Assembly: GCF_017876315.1 (NCBI RefSeq)
Contig: NZ_JAGINU010000001.1
Span: 6,448,001 to 6,512,000, forward strand
Direction: 5' to 3'
Length of the DNA: 64,000 nt
Source of the DNA: Pseudonocardia parietis
GTDB taxonomy: Bacteria > Actinomycetota > Actinomycetes > Mycobacteriales > Pseudonocardiaceae
Positions 42,100-51,048 of this stretch are shown in pieces. A model generated the notes under the pieces. That model searched no databases, was not told the DNA's origin, and worked only from the letters and a program-made list of their open reading frames with translations. Both the position numbers and the translations under genes were made by a program. How positions within the stretch are numbered: position 1 is the first letter of the stretch; each line of letters begins with the position of its first letter.

Positions 42100-42773
42100 C
42101 GACGCTCCGGGCGGCCGGTCCCGCCGTAGCGCAGCCGCACGGTCACCACACCGGTCGCCACGAAGTGCTCCAGGTAGCGGCGCGCGCTGACCCGGGACAG
42201 CTCCGTGGCCTCGGCGCACTCGGAGGCGGACAGATCGTCCGGCCCGGCCGCGGTGCGCTCGCGCAGGGTGCGGGCGACCAGCTCCGCGGTCGGCGTGGTG
42301 AGCCCCTTCGGCATCCGCTCCGGCCCACCCGCCGGCCCGGACGGCATCCCGGCGGTGCCGAAGAGCCGGTCGATGTCGGACTGGCCGCGGACGTGGTCGA
42401 GCTCGCGGCGGATCCGCGAGGCCCGGTGCACCTGCGCCGCGAGCGCGGCCGAGTCGAACGGTTTGACCAGGTAGTGCAGGGCACCGCCGTGCAGCGCGGC
42501 GGCGACCGTGGCCGGGTCGTCGGCGGCCGTGACCATCAGCACGAACGGGTCGTCGGCGGCACCGGTGCGCAGCCGCGACAGGACCTCGAGGCCGGAGAGG
42601 TCGGGCAGGTAGACGTCGAGCAGCACCAGGTCCGGGCGCAGTCGCGCGGCGAGCTCGAGGGCCTCGGCGCCGCTGTGCGCGACACCGAGGACGGTGCAGC
42701 CCTCGATCCGTTCCACGTAGCCGGAGTGGACCCGCGCGACCATGAAGTCGTCGTCGACGACCAGCACCTTCAT
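42081..42773 (-). CDS. DctR/CitB-type response regulator
   Basis: A 230-residue two-component regulator. Receiver domain (1-120) with VVDDD at 5-9, phospho-Asp53 in LLDVYLPDLSG, and K in HYLVKPFDSAALAAQV. The output is a winged HTH of the CitB type (ASECAEATELSRVSARRYLE). It overlaps the sensor kinase gene by four bases (ATGA), so the pair is coupled. Divergent tctCBA is its likely target, by analogy with other tricarboxylate systems. Confidence 0.9.
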   Translation of the reverse strand: MKVLVVDDDFMVARVHSGYVERIEGCTVLGVAHSGAEALELAARLRPDLVLLDVYLPDLSGLEVLSRLRTGAADDPFVLMVTAADDPATVAAALHGGALHYLVKPFDSAALAAQVHRASRIRRELDHVRGQSDIDRLFGTAGMPSGPAGGPERMPKGLTTPTAELVARTLRERTAAGPDDLSASECAEATELSRVSARRYLEHFVATGVVTVRLRYGGTGRPERRYRWVG

Positions 42774-44410
42774 GTCCGAACCTCCGCCGTGAGCAGCGGC
42801 AACGTCGCCTCGAAGACCGCGCCGGCCCCGGTCGCGGACCGCACCGTGATCGTGCCACCCCGGCGCAGGCACGCCCGCCGGGCCAGCGCCAGGCCGAGCC
42901 CGCGGCCACCGCTGCGCGCCGCCTTCGTGCTGAACCCGGCGCGGAACACCTCCTCGGCCAGCTCGGAGGCCACCCCCGGACCGGAGTCGCGGACCTCGAC
43001 CCGCACCGGATCGGCACCGCCTCCGGTCAGGCCGACCTCCACCCGCCGGGGAGCGCCGGCCGGTGTCGCCGCGGTCGCGTCGACGGCGTTGTCCAGCAGG
43101 TTGCCCAGCACCGTCACCAGGTCCGCGGACAGGTCGGGGTCGCGCCCGGGGTCGGTCGGCTCGAGCCGGGTGTCCGGGTCCAGCGCCAGCTCGATCCCGC
43201 GCTCGGCGGCCTGGCTGCTCTTCGCGATCAGCAGCGCCGCGGTCGCCGGGTCCCCGACGCGGGAGGACACCTCGCGGCGCCTGCCCTCGGTCGCCGCGAC
43301 GATCCCGGCGACGAACCGGCGCACCTCGTCGTGCTCACCCAGCTCGGTCAGCCCGGCGATGGTGTGCAGCCGGTTCGAGAACTCGTGGGCCTGGGCACGC
43401 AACGTGTCGGTGACGGTGTGCGAGGTGTCGAGCCGGTGCTGGAGCGTGGTCAGCTCGGTACGGTCCCGCAGGGTGACGACGGCGCCGACCACCGTGCCGA
43501 CGGCCGTGCCGTCCCGCCCACCGAGGCGCACCGGCATCCGGTTCAGCACCAGCGCCCGGGCGCCCCGCAGGACCAGCTGGTCCTCCCCCTCGGCCGCGCC
43601 GGTGAGCACCTCGCGCAGCCGTTCGTCCAGGCCGAGGTCGTCCACGTGGTCGCCGGGGCGGACGCCGGGCAGCTCCAGCAGCTCGCGGGCCACCGGGTTG
43701 ACCAGGGTGATCCGGTCGGCGGTGTCCAGCCCGACGACGCCCTCCTTGATCCCCAGCAGCATCGCCTCGCGGCGCTGCACCAGCTCGACGATCTCGTCGG
43801 GCTCCAGGCCGAGGGTCTGCCTGCGGACCCGGCGGGCCAGCAGCAGCGACCCGGCGACGCCGACGCCGAGCGCCAGCCCGAGCAGGGCCAGCGACTCCGG
43901 TGCGACGGTGAACAGCGAGCCGAGGAACGACGGCGACCGGATGCCCGCCGAGACCAGCCCGACCACCTCGCCGCGGTCGCCGATGACCGGCACCTGCGCG
44001 ACGACCGTGCGCCCGTCCGGGTTACCCACCCACGCCCGGCCGGCGGGCGCGGTGCTCGTGCCGGGGTCGAACCGCTGCCGCACCCGGGACGGATCCGGCG
44101 ACGTCCGCACCGTCAGGCCCGCGTCGACGATCTCGATCTCGTCGGCGCCGGAGAGGTTCTCGGCGCTGCGGGCGAAGGCGGGCAACAGGTCGTAGCGGGG
44201 CAGCTGGAGCGCATCGCGCACGGTCGCGACGGACGCGACGTCCTCGGCGACCGAGAGCATCCGGCGCCCCTGGGTCTCCCGGAACGACTCGCCGGACTGC
44301 ACCGCCGCCAGCGCCGCGACCGCGGCGAGCAGCACCACGACCACGGTCAGCTGCCAGCCCAGGAACTGCTGGGCGAGCGGGCGGCCGCGGCGGCCGGCGC
44401 GTCGTGGCAT
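42770..44410 (-). CDS. DcuS/CitA-type sensor histidine kinase
   Basis: A 546-residue sensor. One span at about 20-38 (LTVVVVLLAAVAALAAVQSG), an extracytoplasmic PAS-like sensor (~40-175; VGNPDGRTVVAQVPVIGDRG), a second span at about 178-195 (LALLGLALGVGVAGSLLLAR), a cytoplasmic PAS (~205-300), the SpoB-type His-box AQAHEFSNRLHTIAGL (His342), and the ATPase domain (NLLDNAVDATAATPAGAP, EVRDSGPGVA, GGRGLGLAL). This layout senses external carboxylates. Confidence 0.9.
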   Translation of the reverse strand: MPRRAGRRGRPLAQQFLGWQLTVVVVLLAAVAALAAVQSGESFRETQGRRMLSVAEDVASVATVRDALQLPRYDLLPAFARSAENLSGADEIEIVDAGLTVRTSPDPSRVRQRFDPGTSTAPAGRAWVGNPDGRTVVAQVPVIGDRGEVVGLVSAGIRSPSFLGSLFTVAPESLALLGLALGVGVAGSLLLARRVRRQTLGLEPDEIVELVQRREAMLLGIKEGVVGLDTADRITLVNPVARELLELPGVRPGDHVDDLGLDERLREVLTGAAEGEDQLVLRGARALVLNRMPVRLGGRDGTAVGTVVGAVVTLRDRTELTTLQHRLDTSHTVTDTLRAQAHEFSNRLHTIAGLTELGEHDEVRRFVAGIVAATEGRRREVSSRVGDPATAALLIAKSSQAAERGIELALDPDTRLEPTDPGRDPDLSADLVTVLGNLLDNAVDATAATPAGAPRRVEVGLTGGGADPVRVEVRDSGPGVASELAEEVFRAGFSTKAARSGGRGLGLALARRACLRRGGTITVRSATGAGAVFEATLPLLTAEVRT

Positions 44411-44460
44411 GGGCTCAGGTTAGGCCGGGTCCACCACGTGAACGAAAAGACCACAACGAC

Positions 44461-44476
44461 CCTTGTGTCATCAAGG
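44461..44476. promoter_or_regulatory. Short dyad between kinase and tctC
   Basis: CCTTG-N6-CAAGG lies in the 132-bp divergent region between the sensor kinase and tctC. It is a candidate DctR-type operator site; no clear promoter boxes are visible. Confidence 0.3.
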
Positions 44477-44542
44477 CAGACAGCGTCGGTGCCCCCTGCG
44501 CACACTCCCCCCCGTCCCCCTTCGACGTGGAAACGGGAGATC

Positions 44543-45592
44543 ATGAACCGGTCGACGACGACCCGGCCCGCACAGGCTCCGCCGGGCGATCCTCCACCGC
44601 GGCGCCGCATCGGCCCCCTGCTGGGCACCGCGCTCGTGGCGCTCGTCGCGGTGCTGCTCGTGCCGCCCGCGGTCGGCGCGCTCGGCGGCGGCGGTGACGG
44701 GACCCAGCTGCGCGGCCTGCGCATGCTCGTCCCGAACGCCCCCGGCGGCGGCTACGACGTGACCGCGCGCAGCGCCGCGAAGGCGATGGAGGAGTCCGGC
44801 ATCACCGGCCCGGCCGAGGTGTTCAACCTGCCGGGTGCCGGCGGGACCGTCGGGCTGGGCCGCACCGTCAACGAGGCGGGCAACGACCGGCTGACGATGA
44901 GCATGGGTCTGGGCGTGGTCGGCAGCGTCTACTCGAACGACTCGCCCTCCACGCTGGCCGACACGACGCCGATCGCGCGGCTCACCGAGGAGACCGAGAT
45001 CATCGTCGTCCCGGCGGACTCGCTGTACCACGACATCGGCTCGCTCCTCGACGCCTGGCGGCGCGACCCGGCCGGCACGCCGGTCGGCGGCGGCTCCTCC
45101 CCGGGCGGCCCGGACCACCTGGCACCGATGCTGATGGCCGAGGGTGCCGGGCTGGACCCGACCCGCGTCAACTACGTCTCCTACGACGGCGGCGGTGAGC
45201 TGCTCGCCTCGGTGCTCGGGGGCAAGGTGGCGTTCGGCGTGTCCGGGCTCGGCGAGTTCGCCGACCAGGTCGAGTCGGGCGACCTGCGGGTGCTGGCGGT
45301 GACCGCCGGACAGCGGGTCCCCGGCGTCGACGCCCCCACCCTGCGCGAGTCCGGTGTGGACGTCGAGTTCTCGAACTGGCGCGGCGTCGTCGCCCCGCCC
45401 GGACTGTCCGAAGAGGGTCGCGCCGAGCTGGAGCAGGCCTACGCCGAGCTGGTCCGGACCCCGGAGTGGCAGGAGGCGCTGCAGCTCAACGGCTGGCAGG
45501 ACGCCTACCAGCCCGGGCCGGAGTTCGGCGCGTTCCTGCAGACCGAGAACGACCGCGTGGAGCGGGTCCTGAGGAGGCTGGGGCTGGTATGA
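44543..45592 (+). CDS. tctC: Tripartite tricarboxylate transporter, substrate-binding protein
   Basis: A 349-residue TctC-type periplasmic-type binding protein. After a basic start, residues 22-45 (IGPLLGTALVALVAVLLVPP) form a signal or anchor. The ligand-pocket motif is LRMLVPNAPGGGYDVTARSA, followed by FNLPGAGGTVGLGRTV and GGGSSPGGPDHLAPMLMAEG. It captures a carboxylate (citrate-like) outside the membrane and passes it to TctBA. GGGAG precedes ATG 44543; it is coupled to tctB by ATGA. Confidence 0.9.
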   Translation: MNRSTTTRPAQAPPGDPPPRRRIGPLLGTALVALVAVLLVPPAVGALGGGGDGTQLRGLRMLVPNAPGGGYDVTARSAAKAMEESGITGPAEVFNLPGAGGTVGLGRTVNEAGNDRLTMSMGLGVVGSVYSNDSPSTLADTTPIARLTEETEIIVVPADSLYHDIGSLLDAWRRDPAGTPVGGGSSPGGPDHLAPMLMAEGAGLDPTRVNYVSYDGGGELLASVLGGKVAFGVSGLGEFADQVESGDLRVLAVTAGQRVPGVDAPTLRESGVDVEFSNWRGVVAPPGLSEEGRAELEQAYAELVRTPEWQEALQLNGWQDAYQPGPEFGAFLQTENDRVERVLRRLGLV

Positions 45593-46131
45593 CGATCACC
45601 GAGGATCCACCCCCGAGCGGGCCGCCCGGCCTGCGGGACCGGCTACGCGGACATTCCGAGCTGGGCGTCTCGGCGTTGCTCGCGGCAGCCGGGCTGCTCG
45701 TCGTCGTCGACACGCTCGCCGAGTCCGGCGGCGGCACCAACGACTCCGACCCGCTCGGGCCGCAGCTGGTGCCGCTGGTGCTCGGCGCGGCGCTGCTGCT
45801 GCTCGCGGTGCTGCTCACGGTGGACGTGCTGCGCGGCGGCCGGGGCGAGGCCGAGGGCGGCGAGGACGTCGACCTGAACACCCCGATGGACCTGCGCACC
45901 GTCGGCTCGCTGGCCGGGGTGCTGATCGCCACGGCTGCCCTCATCCCGGTGCTGGGCTGGCCGATCGCGGGCACCGTGCTGTTCTTCGGGGCCACCTACG
46001 CGCTGGGCTCGCGCACCGTCGCCCGGGACCTGGCCATCGCCGCCGGCGTCTCCCTGCTGACCTGGGTGCTGTTCGACGCCGTGCTCGGCGTCGACCTGCC
46101 CGGCGGCCCGCTGATGGGGGTGTTCGGCTGA
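45589..46131 (+). CDS. tctB: Tripartite tricarboxylate transporter, small membrane subunit
   Basis: A 180-residue protein with four spans (ELGVSALLAAAGLLVVVDTL, LVPLVLGAALLLLAVLLTVD, VGSLAGVLIATAALIPVLGW, DLAIAAGVSLLTWVLFDAVL), the TctB pattern. It forms the membrane complex with TctA. Its ATG overlaps the tctC stop and its stop overlaps the tctA start (TGATG). Confidence 0.9.
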   Translation: MTITEDPPPSGPPGLRDRLRGHSELGVSALLAAAGLLVVVDTLAESGGGTNDSDPLGPQLVPLVLGAALLLLAVLLTVDVLRGGRGEAEGGEDVDLNTPMDLRTVGSLAGVLIATAALIPVLGWPIAGTVLFFGATYALGSRTVARDLAIAAGVSLLTWVLFDAVLGVDLPGGPLMGVFG

Positions 46132-47636
46132 TGGGCACGTTCGACCTGCTGATGAACGGGTTCGCGAACGCGCTGACCCCGGGCAACCTGTTCTTCGCCG
46201 CCGTCGGGGTGCTGCTCGGCACCGCGATCGGCGTGCTGCCGGGCATCGGCCCGGCGATGGCGGTGGCATTGCTGCTGCCGGTCACCTACGCGTTCGAGCC
46301 GACCGGCGCCTTCATCATGTTCGCCGGGATCTACTTCGGCGCGATGTTCGGCGGCTCGACGACGTCGATCCTGCTCAACACGCCCGGTGAGTCGGCGTCG
46401 GTGATGGCCGCGATCGAGGGCAACCCGATGGCCAAGTCCGGTCGCGGGGCCCAGGCACTGGCGACGGCGGCGATCGGGCACTTCGTCGGCGGGCTCGTCG
46501 GCGTCACCGGGCTGGTGCTGATCGCGCCGCTGATCGCCTCGGTGGCCGTCAACATCGGCGCCCCGGACTACTTCGCGATCATGGTGCTGGCGTTCGTCGC
46601 GGTCACCGGCGTGCTCGGCGCGTCCCGGGTGCGCGGGTTCGCCGCACTGGCGCTGGGCCTGACGATCGGGCTGGTCGGCCTCGACCCGATCGCCGGGCAG
46701 CCGCGGCTGACGTTCGGTGTGCCGCAGCTGGCCGACGGCATCGACGTCGTCATCGTCGCCGTCGGCCTGTTCGCGGTCGGTGAGGCGCTCTGGGTGGCCG
46801 CGCACCTGCGCCGCACCCAGCAGGAGGTCATCCCGGTCGGCCGCCCCTGGCTCGGCCGCGCGGACCTGCGGCGCACCTGGAAGCCGTGGCTGCGCGGCCC
46901 CTTCATCGGGTTCGGGTTCGGTTCCATCCCGGCCGGCGGTGCCGAGATGTCGACGTTCATGGCCTACGTGACCGAGCGGAAGCTCTCGAAGCACCGCGAC
47001 GAGTTCGGCAAGGGCGCGATCGAGGGCGTCGCCGGACCGGAGTCGGCGGCCAGCGCGTCCTCGGCGGGCACCCTGTCCACGATGCTCACCCTCGGCCTGC
47101 CGACGACGGCGATCGCCGCGGTCATGCTGGCCGCGTTCCAGCAGTTCGGCATCCAGCCCGGCCCGCTGCTGTTCGAGCGCGAGCCCGAGCTGGTCTGGAC
47201 GCTGATCGCCAGCCTGTTCATCGGGCTGGTCATGCTGCTGGTGCTGAACCTGCCGCTGGCCCCCGCCTGGGCGAAGCTGCTCCGGATCCCGCGGCCCTAC
47301 CTGTACGCGGGGATCCTGTTCTTCGCCTGCATCGGCGCCTACGCGGTCTCCGGGCAGCCGGTGGACCTGCTGGTGCTGCTGGCCATCGGTGCCGTCGGGT
47401 TCCTGATGCGCCGGTTCGGGCTCCCGGTGCTGCCGGCGATCATCGGGGTGATCCTCGGCCCGGACGCCGAGCTGCAGCTGCGCCGCGCCCTGCAGATCGC
47501 CGACGGTGACTGGACGACGCTGTTCTCCACCCCGCTGGCGATCACCGTCTACGCGGCGATCGCGCTCCTGTTCGTGGTGCCGATCGTCCTGCGCGCGGTC
47601 CGCGGGCAGCGCGAGCGCGAGCCGGAACGGGTCTGA
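46131..47636 (+). CDS. tctA: Tripartite tricarboxylate transporter, large membrane subunit
   Basis: A 501-residue permease with about 12 spans. The TctA signature GVLPGIGPAMAVALLLPVTY and IYFGAMFGGSTTSILLNTPG (the Gly-rich carboxylate path) are complete, with GIPGESASVM-type residues following and a repeat of the motif in the second half (GVAGPESAASASSAGTLSTM). It imports the carboxylate with sodium or protons. A long hairpin terminator follows 13 bases after the stop. Confidence 0.92.
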   Translation: MGTFDLLMNGFANALTPGNLFFAAVGVLLGTAIGVLPGIGPAMAVALLLPVTYAFEPTGAFIMFAGIYFGAMFGGSTTSILLNTPGESASVMAAIEGNPMAKSGRGAQALATAAIGHFVGGLVGVTGLVLIAPLIASVAVNIGAPDYFAIMVLAFVAVTGVLGASRVRGFAALALGLTIGLVGLDPIAGQPRLTFGVPQLADGIDVVIVAVGLFAVGEALWVAAHLRRTQQEVIPVGRPWLGRADLRRTWKPWLRGPFIGFGFGSIPAGGAEMSTFMAYVTERKLSKHRDEFGKGAIEGVAGPESAASASSAGTLSTMLTLGLPTTAIAAVMLAAFQQFGIQPGPLLFEREPELVWTLIASLFIGLVMLLVLNLPLAPAWAKLLRIPRPYLYAGILFFACIGAYAVSGQPVDLLVLLAIGAVGFLMRRFGLPVLPAIIGVILGPDAELQLRRALQIADGDWTTLFSTPLAITVYAAIALLFVVPIVLRAVRGQREREPERV

Positions 47637-47648
47637 GCCCGGTCCATC

Positions 47649-47682
47649 GGTGCCCCGCGGCCGCTCCCGGCCGCGGGGCACC
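47649..47682. terminator. 15-bp perfect hairpin, bidirectional
   Basis: GGTGCCCCGCGGCCG (47649-47663) pairs with CGGCCGCGGGGCACC (47668-47682) over a four-base loop, between the convergent tctA and methyltransferase genes. It is the strongest terminator-like stem in the window. Confidence 0.75.
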
Positions 47683-47709
47683 CGTCATGCGACCGGTCCG
47701 GCCCGGTCG

Positions 47710-48489
47710 TCACGAACCCCTCTCGGCGACGAAGCAGTACCGGTTGAGGCTGAACAGGTAGTCCTCGCCACGGTCGCGCAGGTCCGCGGCCCACGCGTCG
47801 ACGTCGGCGCCGGTCAGTCCGTCACGGCCGGCGACGTACGCGGCGATCGTGTCGATGGTCAGCGCGCTGTAGGTGTCGGGGTCGTACTCCGGGTTGAAGA
47901 TCGGTACGAGATGCCGGCCGGTGACCCGGAACCCGGCCCGGCGCAGCAGCCCCGGCAGGGTGCGGGGCAGGTGCGGGTGCACCAGGTGACCGTCCCACGC
48001 CGCCATCACCCGCCGGTGCCGGGCGGGGTCCGCGGCATGCCACACGACCGAGTCCCAGTCGGTGTCCAGCAGGACGACCCGGCCGCCGGGCCGCACCACG
48101 CGGCACAGCTCGGCGAACGCCCGCGGCAGGTCCGCGACGTACTCGTAGACCTGGGTGGAGACGGCGGCGTCGAAGGTGTCGCCGGCATAGGGCAGGGCGG
48201 CGGCGTCGCCCTCGTCGAGACGGACCGTCGCCCGTCCTCCCGTCACCTCCGCCGCGATCGCGTGCATCGCCGGCGCCGGGTCGAGGCCGTGCACCCGGCC
48301 CTGCGGTCCCGTCCGGTCGGCGATCGCGTCCAGCAGGAAGCCGGGCCCGGACCCGACGTCGAGCACCCGCTCGCCCGGGCGCGGGTCCAGCAGCTCCAGG
48401 ACCCGGAGTCGCTGGGCCACGACGTCCGGCGTCGCGTAGACCCGCTGGATGTGCCGGGCCGCGCGCTCGTCGAAGTCGAGTGTGGCCAT
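47710..48489 (-). CDS. SAM-dependent class I methyltransferase
   Basis: A 259-residue methyltransferase (Methyltransf_11/25 type). SAM motif I is VLDVGSGPGFLLDAIA, then LDPAPAMHAIA, GDAAALPYAGDTFDA and RVVRPGGRVVLLDTDWDSVV. ATG 48489 has GGAGGGG eight bases upstream. It resembles the ubiquinone/sterol (UbiE/arsenite) group. No context clue to the substrate; it lies 52 bp downstream of the AtuA gene in the same direction and could be read with that operon. Confidence 0.85.
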   Translation of the reverse strand: MATLDFDERAARHIQRVYATPDVVAQRLRVLELLDPRPGERVLDVGSGPGFLLDAIADRTGPQGRVHGLDPAPAMHAIAAEVTGGRATVRLDEGDAAALPYAGDTFDAAVSTQVYEYVADLPRAFAELCRVVRPGGRVVLLDTDWDSVVWHAADPARHRRVMAAWDGHLVHPHLPRTLPGLLRRAGFRVTGRHLVPIFNPEYDPDTYSALTIDTIAAYVAGRDGLTGADVDAWAADLRDRGEDYLFSLNRYCFVAERGS

Positions 48490-48541
48490 CGCCGTGTCCC
48501 CTCCGCCGGTTGCCGGGGCCTCGTGCCGGACCACGCCCGCG

Positions 48542-50257
48542 TTACGGCAGCAGGTGCTCCGGGACGTCGACGAGCCGGCTGCGCAGGTACTCCCCCAGCC
48601 CCTTGGCCTGCGGGTCGGGCCGGGTGGCCGAGGCGACGCCGTCGCCGAGCAGCCCGTGCACGACCACGTTGACCGCCCGCAGGTTCGGCAGTTCGAACAC
48701 CTCGACGTCGCGCTCCGCGGCCTCGGACCCGAGCAGCTCGCGGACGCGGCCCGCGGTGAGGAACGAGGCCAGCCAGGCGTGCCCGGCGTCGTCGCGGGCC
48801 CAGACACCGACGTTCGCGTCGCCGCCCTTGTCGCCCGAGCGCGCGCCGGCGACCGCGCCGAGCGGGACCCGCCTGGTGGCGCCTTTGCTCTGCTCACCGA
48901 TACGCACCGGGGCGCTGACCTGCGAATCCGTCGGGGAGAAGGCGGGCGGGTCGGCGACGGTCCGGCGCTCGCCGTCGGGCAGCACCACGGTGTGTGCCAC
49001 CGCCGAGCGCGGCACGCGGGCCGGGCGGTAGATCCCGAACGCCGACGCGTCGGTCGGCGGGGTCGTGGTGTGGAACCCGGCGTACCCGCCGAGCGCGAGC
49101 TGCATGGTGGCGTTCGAGAACGCCCGCCCGGCCACCCGGCGGTCGGCACTCTTGACGGTGATCCGCAGGTGCGCGGTGGCCTCGGCGTTGGACGCCGCGT
49201 CGGGGCGGTCGAAGCGCAGCAGCCGCACATCGACGTCGTCGAAGGCGTCCCGGTCGACGATCCCGAACAGCAGCTGTTCGGCGTGGACCGCCTTCGCCTC
49301 GATGTCGAGCCCGGTCAGGACGAGCGTCATCGTGTTGCGGTAGCCCCCGGTCTCGTTGAGGGCGACCTTGAGCGTCTGCGGCGGCGGGCTCCCGCGCACA
49401 CCGGTGACCGCCACCCGGTGCTCCCCGGCCTGCTCGAGGCGGATCGTGTCGAAGTGCGCGGTGACGTCCGGTCCGAGGTAGGCGGGCGGGCCGATCTCGT
49501 AGAGCAGCTGCGCGGTCACCGTCCCGACCGACACGAGCCCGCCGGTCCGGTCCGGCTTGGTGATCACGCAGCCGCCGTCGGCGGCGACCTCGGCGATCGG
49601 GAAGCCCGGGTAGCGGCGGTCGGTGATCTCGTCGAGGAACGGGTAGTTGCCCCCGGTGGCCTGCGGCCCGCACTCGATCACGTGCCCGGCGACGACGGCG
49701 CCGGCGAGCGCGTCCCAGTCGTCGCGCGCCCAGTCGTGCCACCAGGCCGCCGGCCCGACGACGAGCGACGCGTCGGTGACCCGCCCGGTGACGACGACGT
49801 CGGCCCCCGCGGCGAGCGCCTCGGTGATCCCCCAGGCCCCCAGGTAGGCGTTGGCCGAGACCGGTGCGCCCTCGACCGGCGGGCTGATCGCGGACAGGTC
49901 GGAGCGCAGGTCGTCGCCCTCGACGTGCGCGACCCGCGCGGTGATCCCCTGTCCGGCCGCGACCGCGCGGACGGCGTCGGCGAGCCCGGCGGGATCCAGC
50001 CCGCCGGCGTTGGCGACGATCCGGATGCCGCGCTCGACGCAGCTGCCCAGGATCTGCTCGACCTGGGTGAGGAAGGTCCGGGCGTAGCCGACGCCGCCGT
50101 CGCGGTCCTGCGCCTTGGCGAGGATGAGCATGGTCAGCTCGGCGAGGTAGTCGCCGCAGACGACGTCGACCTCCCCCGCCTCGACCATCTCCCGGGCGGC
50201 GTCGATCCGGTCGCCGTAGAAACCGGAGACATTGCCGATGCGGACGGGGCGGCTCAT
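48542..50257 (-). CDS. AtuA-family protein (DUF1446), acyclic terpene utilisation type
   Basis: A 571-residue protein of the AtuA/DUF1446 family. N-terminal part: RIGNVSGFYGDR, VVCGDYLAELTMLILAKAQD, RIVANAGGLDPAGLADAV and CGPQATGGNYPFLDEI. C-terminal part: AGARSGDKGGDANVGVWARD, which is the second AtuA-like domain. AtuA is required for citronellol/geraniol breakdown in Pseudomonas, but its reaction is not established. Here it ends an operon with an acyl-CoA carboxylase, so a role on a branched carboxylated CoA intermediate is inferred. ATGA overlap with TIGR03084. Confidence 0.88.
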   Translation of the reverse strand: MSRPVRIGNVSGFYGDRIDAAREMVEAGEVDVVCGDYLAELTMLILAKAQDRDGGVGYARTFLTQVEQILGSCVERGIRIVANAGGLDPAGLADAVRAVAAGQGITARVAHVEGDDLRSDLSAISPPVEGAPVSANAYLGAWGITEALAAGADVVVTGRVTDASLVVGPAAWWHDWARDDWDALAGAVVAGHVIECGPQATGGNYPFLDEITDRRYPGFPIAEVAADGGCVITKPDRTGGLVSVGTVTAQLLYEIGPPAYLGPDVTAHFDTIRLEQAGEHRVAVTGVRGSPPPQTLKVALNETGGYRNTMTLVLTGLDIEAKAVHAEQLLFGIVDRDAFDDVDVRLLRFDRPDAASNAEATAHLRITVKSADRRVAGRAFSNATMQLALGGYAGFHTTTPPTDASAFGIYRPARVPRSAVAHTVVLPDGERRTVADPPAFSPTDSQVSAPVRIGEQSKGATRRVPLGAVAGARSGDKGGDANVGVWARDDAGHAWLASFLTAGRVRELLGSEAAERDVEVFELPNLRAVNVVVHGLLGDGVASATRPDPQAKGLGEYLRSRLVDVPEHLLP

Positions 50258-51048
50258 CCGAACTGCCCCCGTGCCCGGCCGGGACCGGGCTTCCCGGCGA
50301 ACGCCTGCGCGATCTCCATCCACCGGGCGGCGACCGGCCCGGTCACGGTCAGGTCGACGTCGTCGCGGTGCCGGCGCTGGGTGACGGCCAGGCAGAAGTC
50401 CAGCGCGGGCGCGGTGACCCGGTCCGGTGCGTCGCCGGGTCCCCAGGTCCAGGTGCCGCCGTCCGGTGCCCTCAGCTCGACCCGGACCGGCTCGCCGGGC
50501 GGTGTCCGGTCCCGGGCCACGTAGCTGAACGCCCGGGCGCCGACGCCGATGTGCGCCACGTGCCGCAGCCGCGCCGTCGGCTCACGGACGACGCCGAGGG
50601 CGTCCGCGACGTCCTGGCCGTGGGCCCAGGTCTCCATGATCCGCGCGGTGAGCGAGGACGCCGCGCTCATCGCGGGGCCGAACCACGGCACCCGCAGCGA
50701 CGGGTCCAGTGCACGGAACGTCGTGACCAGGCGTGCGCGGGCCTCGTCGAACCAGCTCAGCAACGACTCACCGGACAGGTCGCGGTAGCGGGCGGCGGTC
50801 GCGTCCGGGTCGACGCCACCCTCGGCGTCGAGGCGCTCCAGCTCGGCCCGGAACGCGTCCGGGTCGACGGCCGAACGCACCGCGACGTCGTCGTAGTACG
50901 CCAGGTGCGAGACCTGGTCGGCGATCGTCCAGCCGGGCGCGGGCGTGTCCCGCTTCCAGTCCGGTTCGGACAGCGGCGCGAGCAGCCCGCGCAGGTCCGC
51001 GGACTCGGCGGCCAGGTCGTCGGCGAGCGCCTCCATCGAGACAGCCAC
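50254..51048 (-). CDS. TIGR03084-family metal-binding protein (DinB/MDMPI-like)
   Basis: A 264-residue protein with the DinB/maleylpyruvate-isomerase-like four-helix domain. Candidate metal ligands are the histidines in WTIADQVSHLAYYDD (~50) and METWAHGQDVADAL (~145), followed by a C-terminal SCP2-like/TIGR03084 domain. The family's thiol-dependent isomerases use mycothiol; this member's reaction is unknown. GTG 51048 overlaps the stop of the hydratase and ATGA links it to AtuA, so it is fully embedded in the operon. Confidence 0.82.
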   Translation of the reverse strand: MAVSMEALADDLAAESADLRGLLAPLSEPDWKRDTPAPGWTIADQVSHLAYYDDVAVRSAVDPDAFRAELERLDAEGGVDPDATAARYRDLSGESLLSWFDEARARLVTTFRALDPSLRVPWFGPAMSAASSLTARIMETWAHGQDVADALGVVREPTARLRHVAHIGVGARAFSYVARDRTPPGEPVRVELRAPDGGTWTWGPGDAPDRVTAPALDFCLAVTQRRHRDDVDLTVTGPVAARWMEIAQAFAGKPGPGRARGQFG

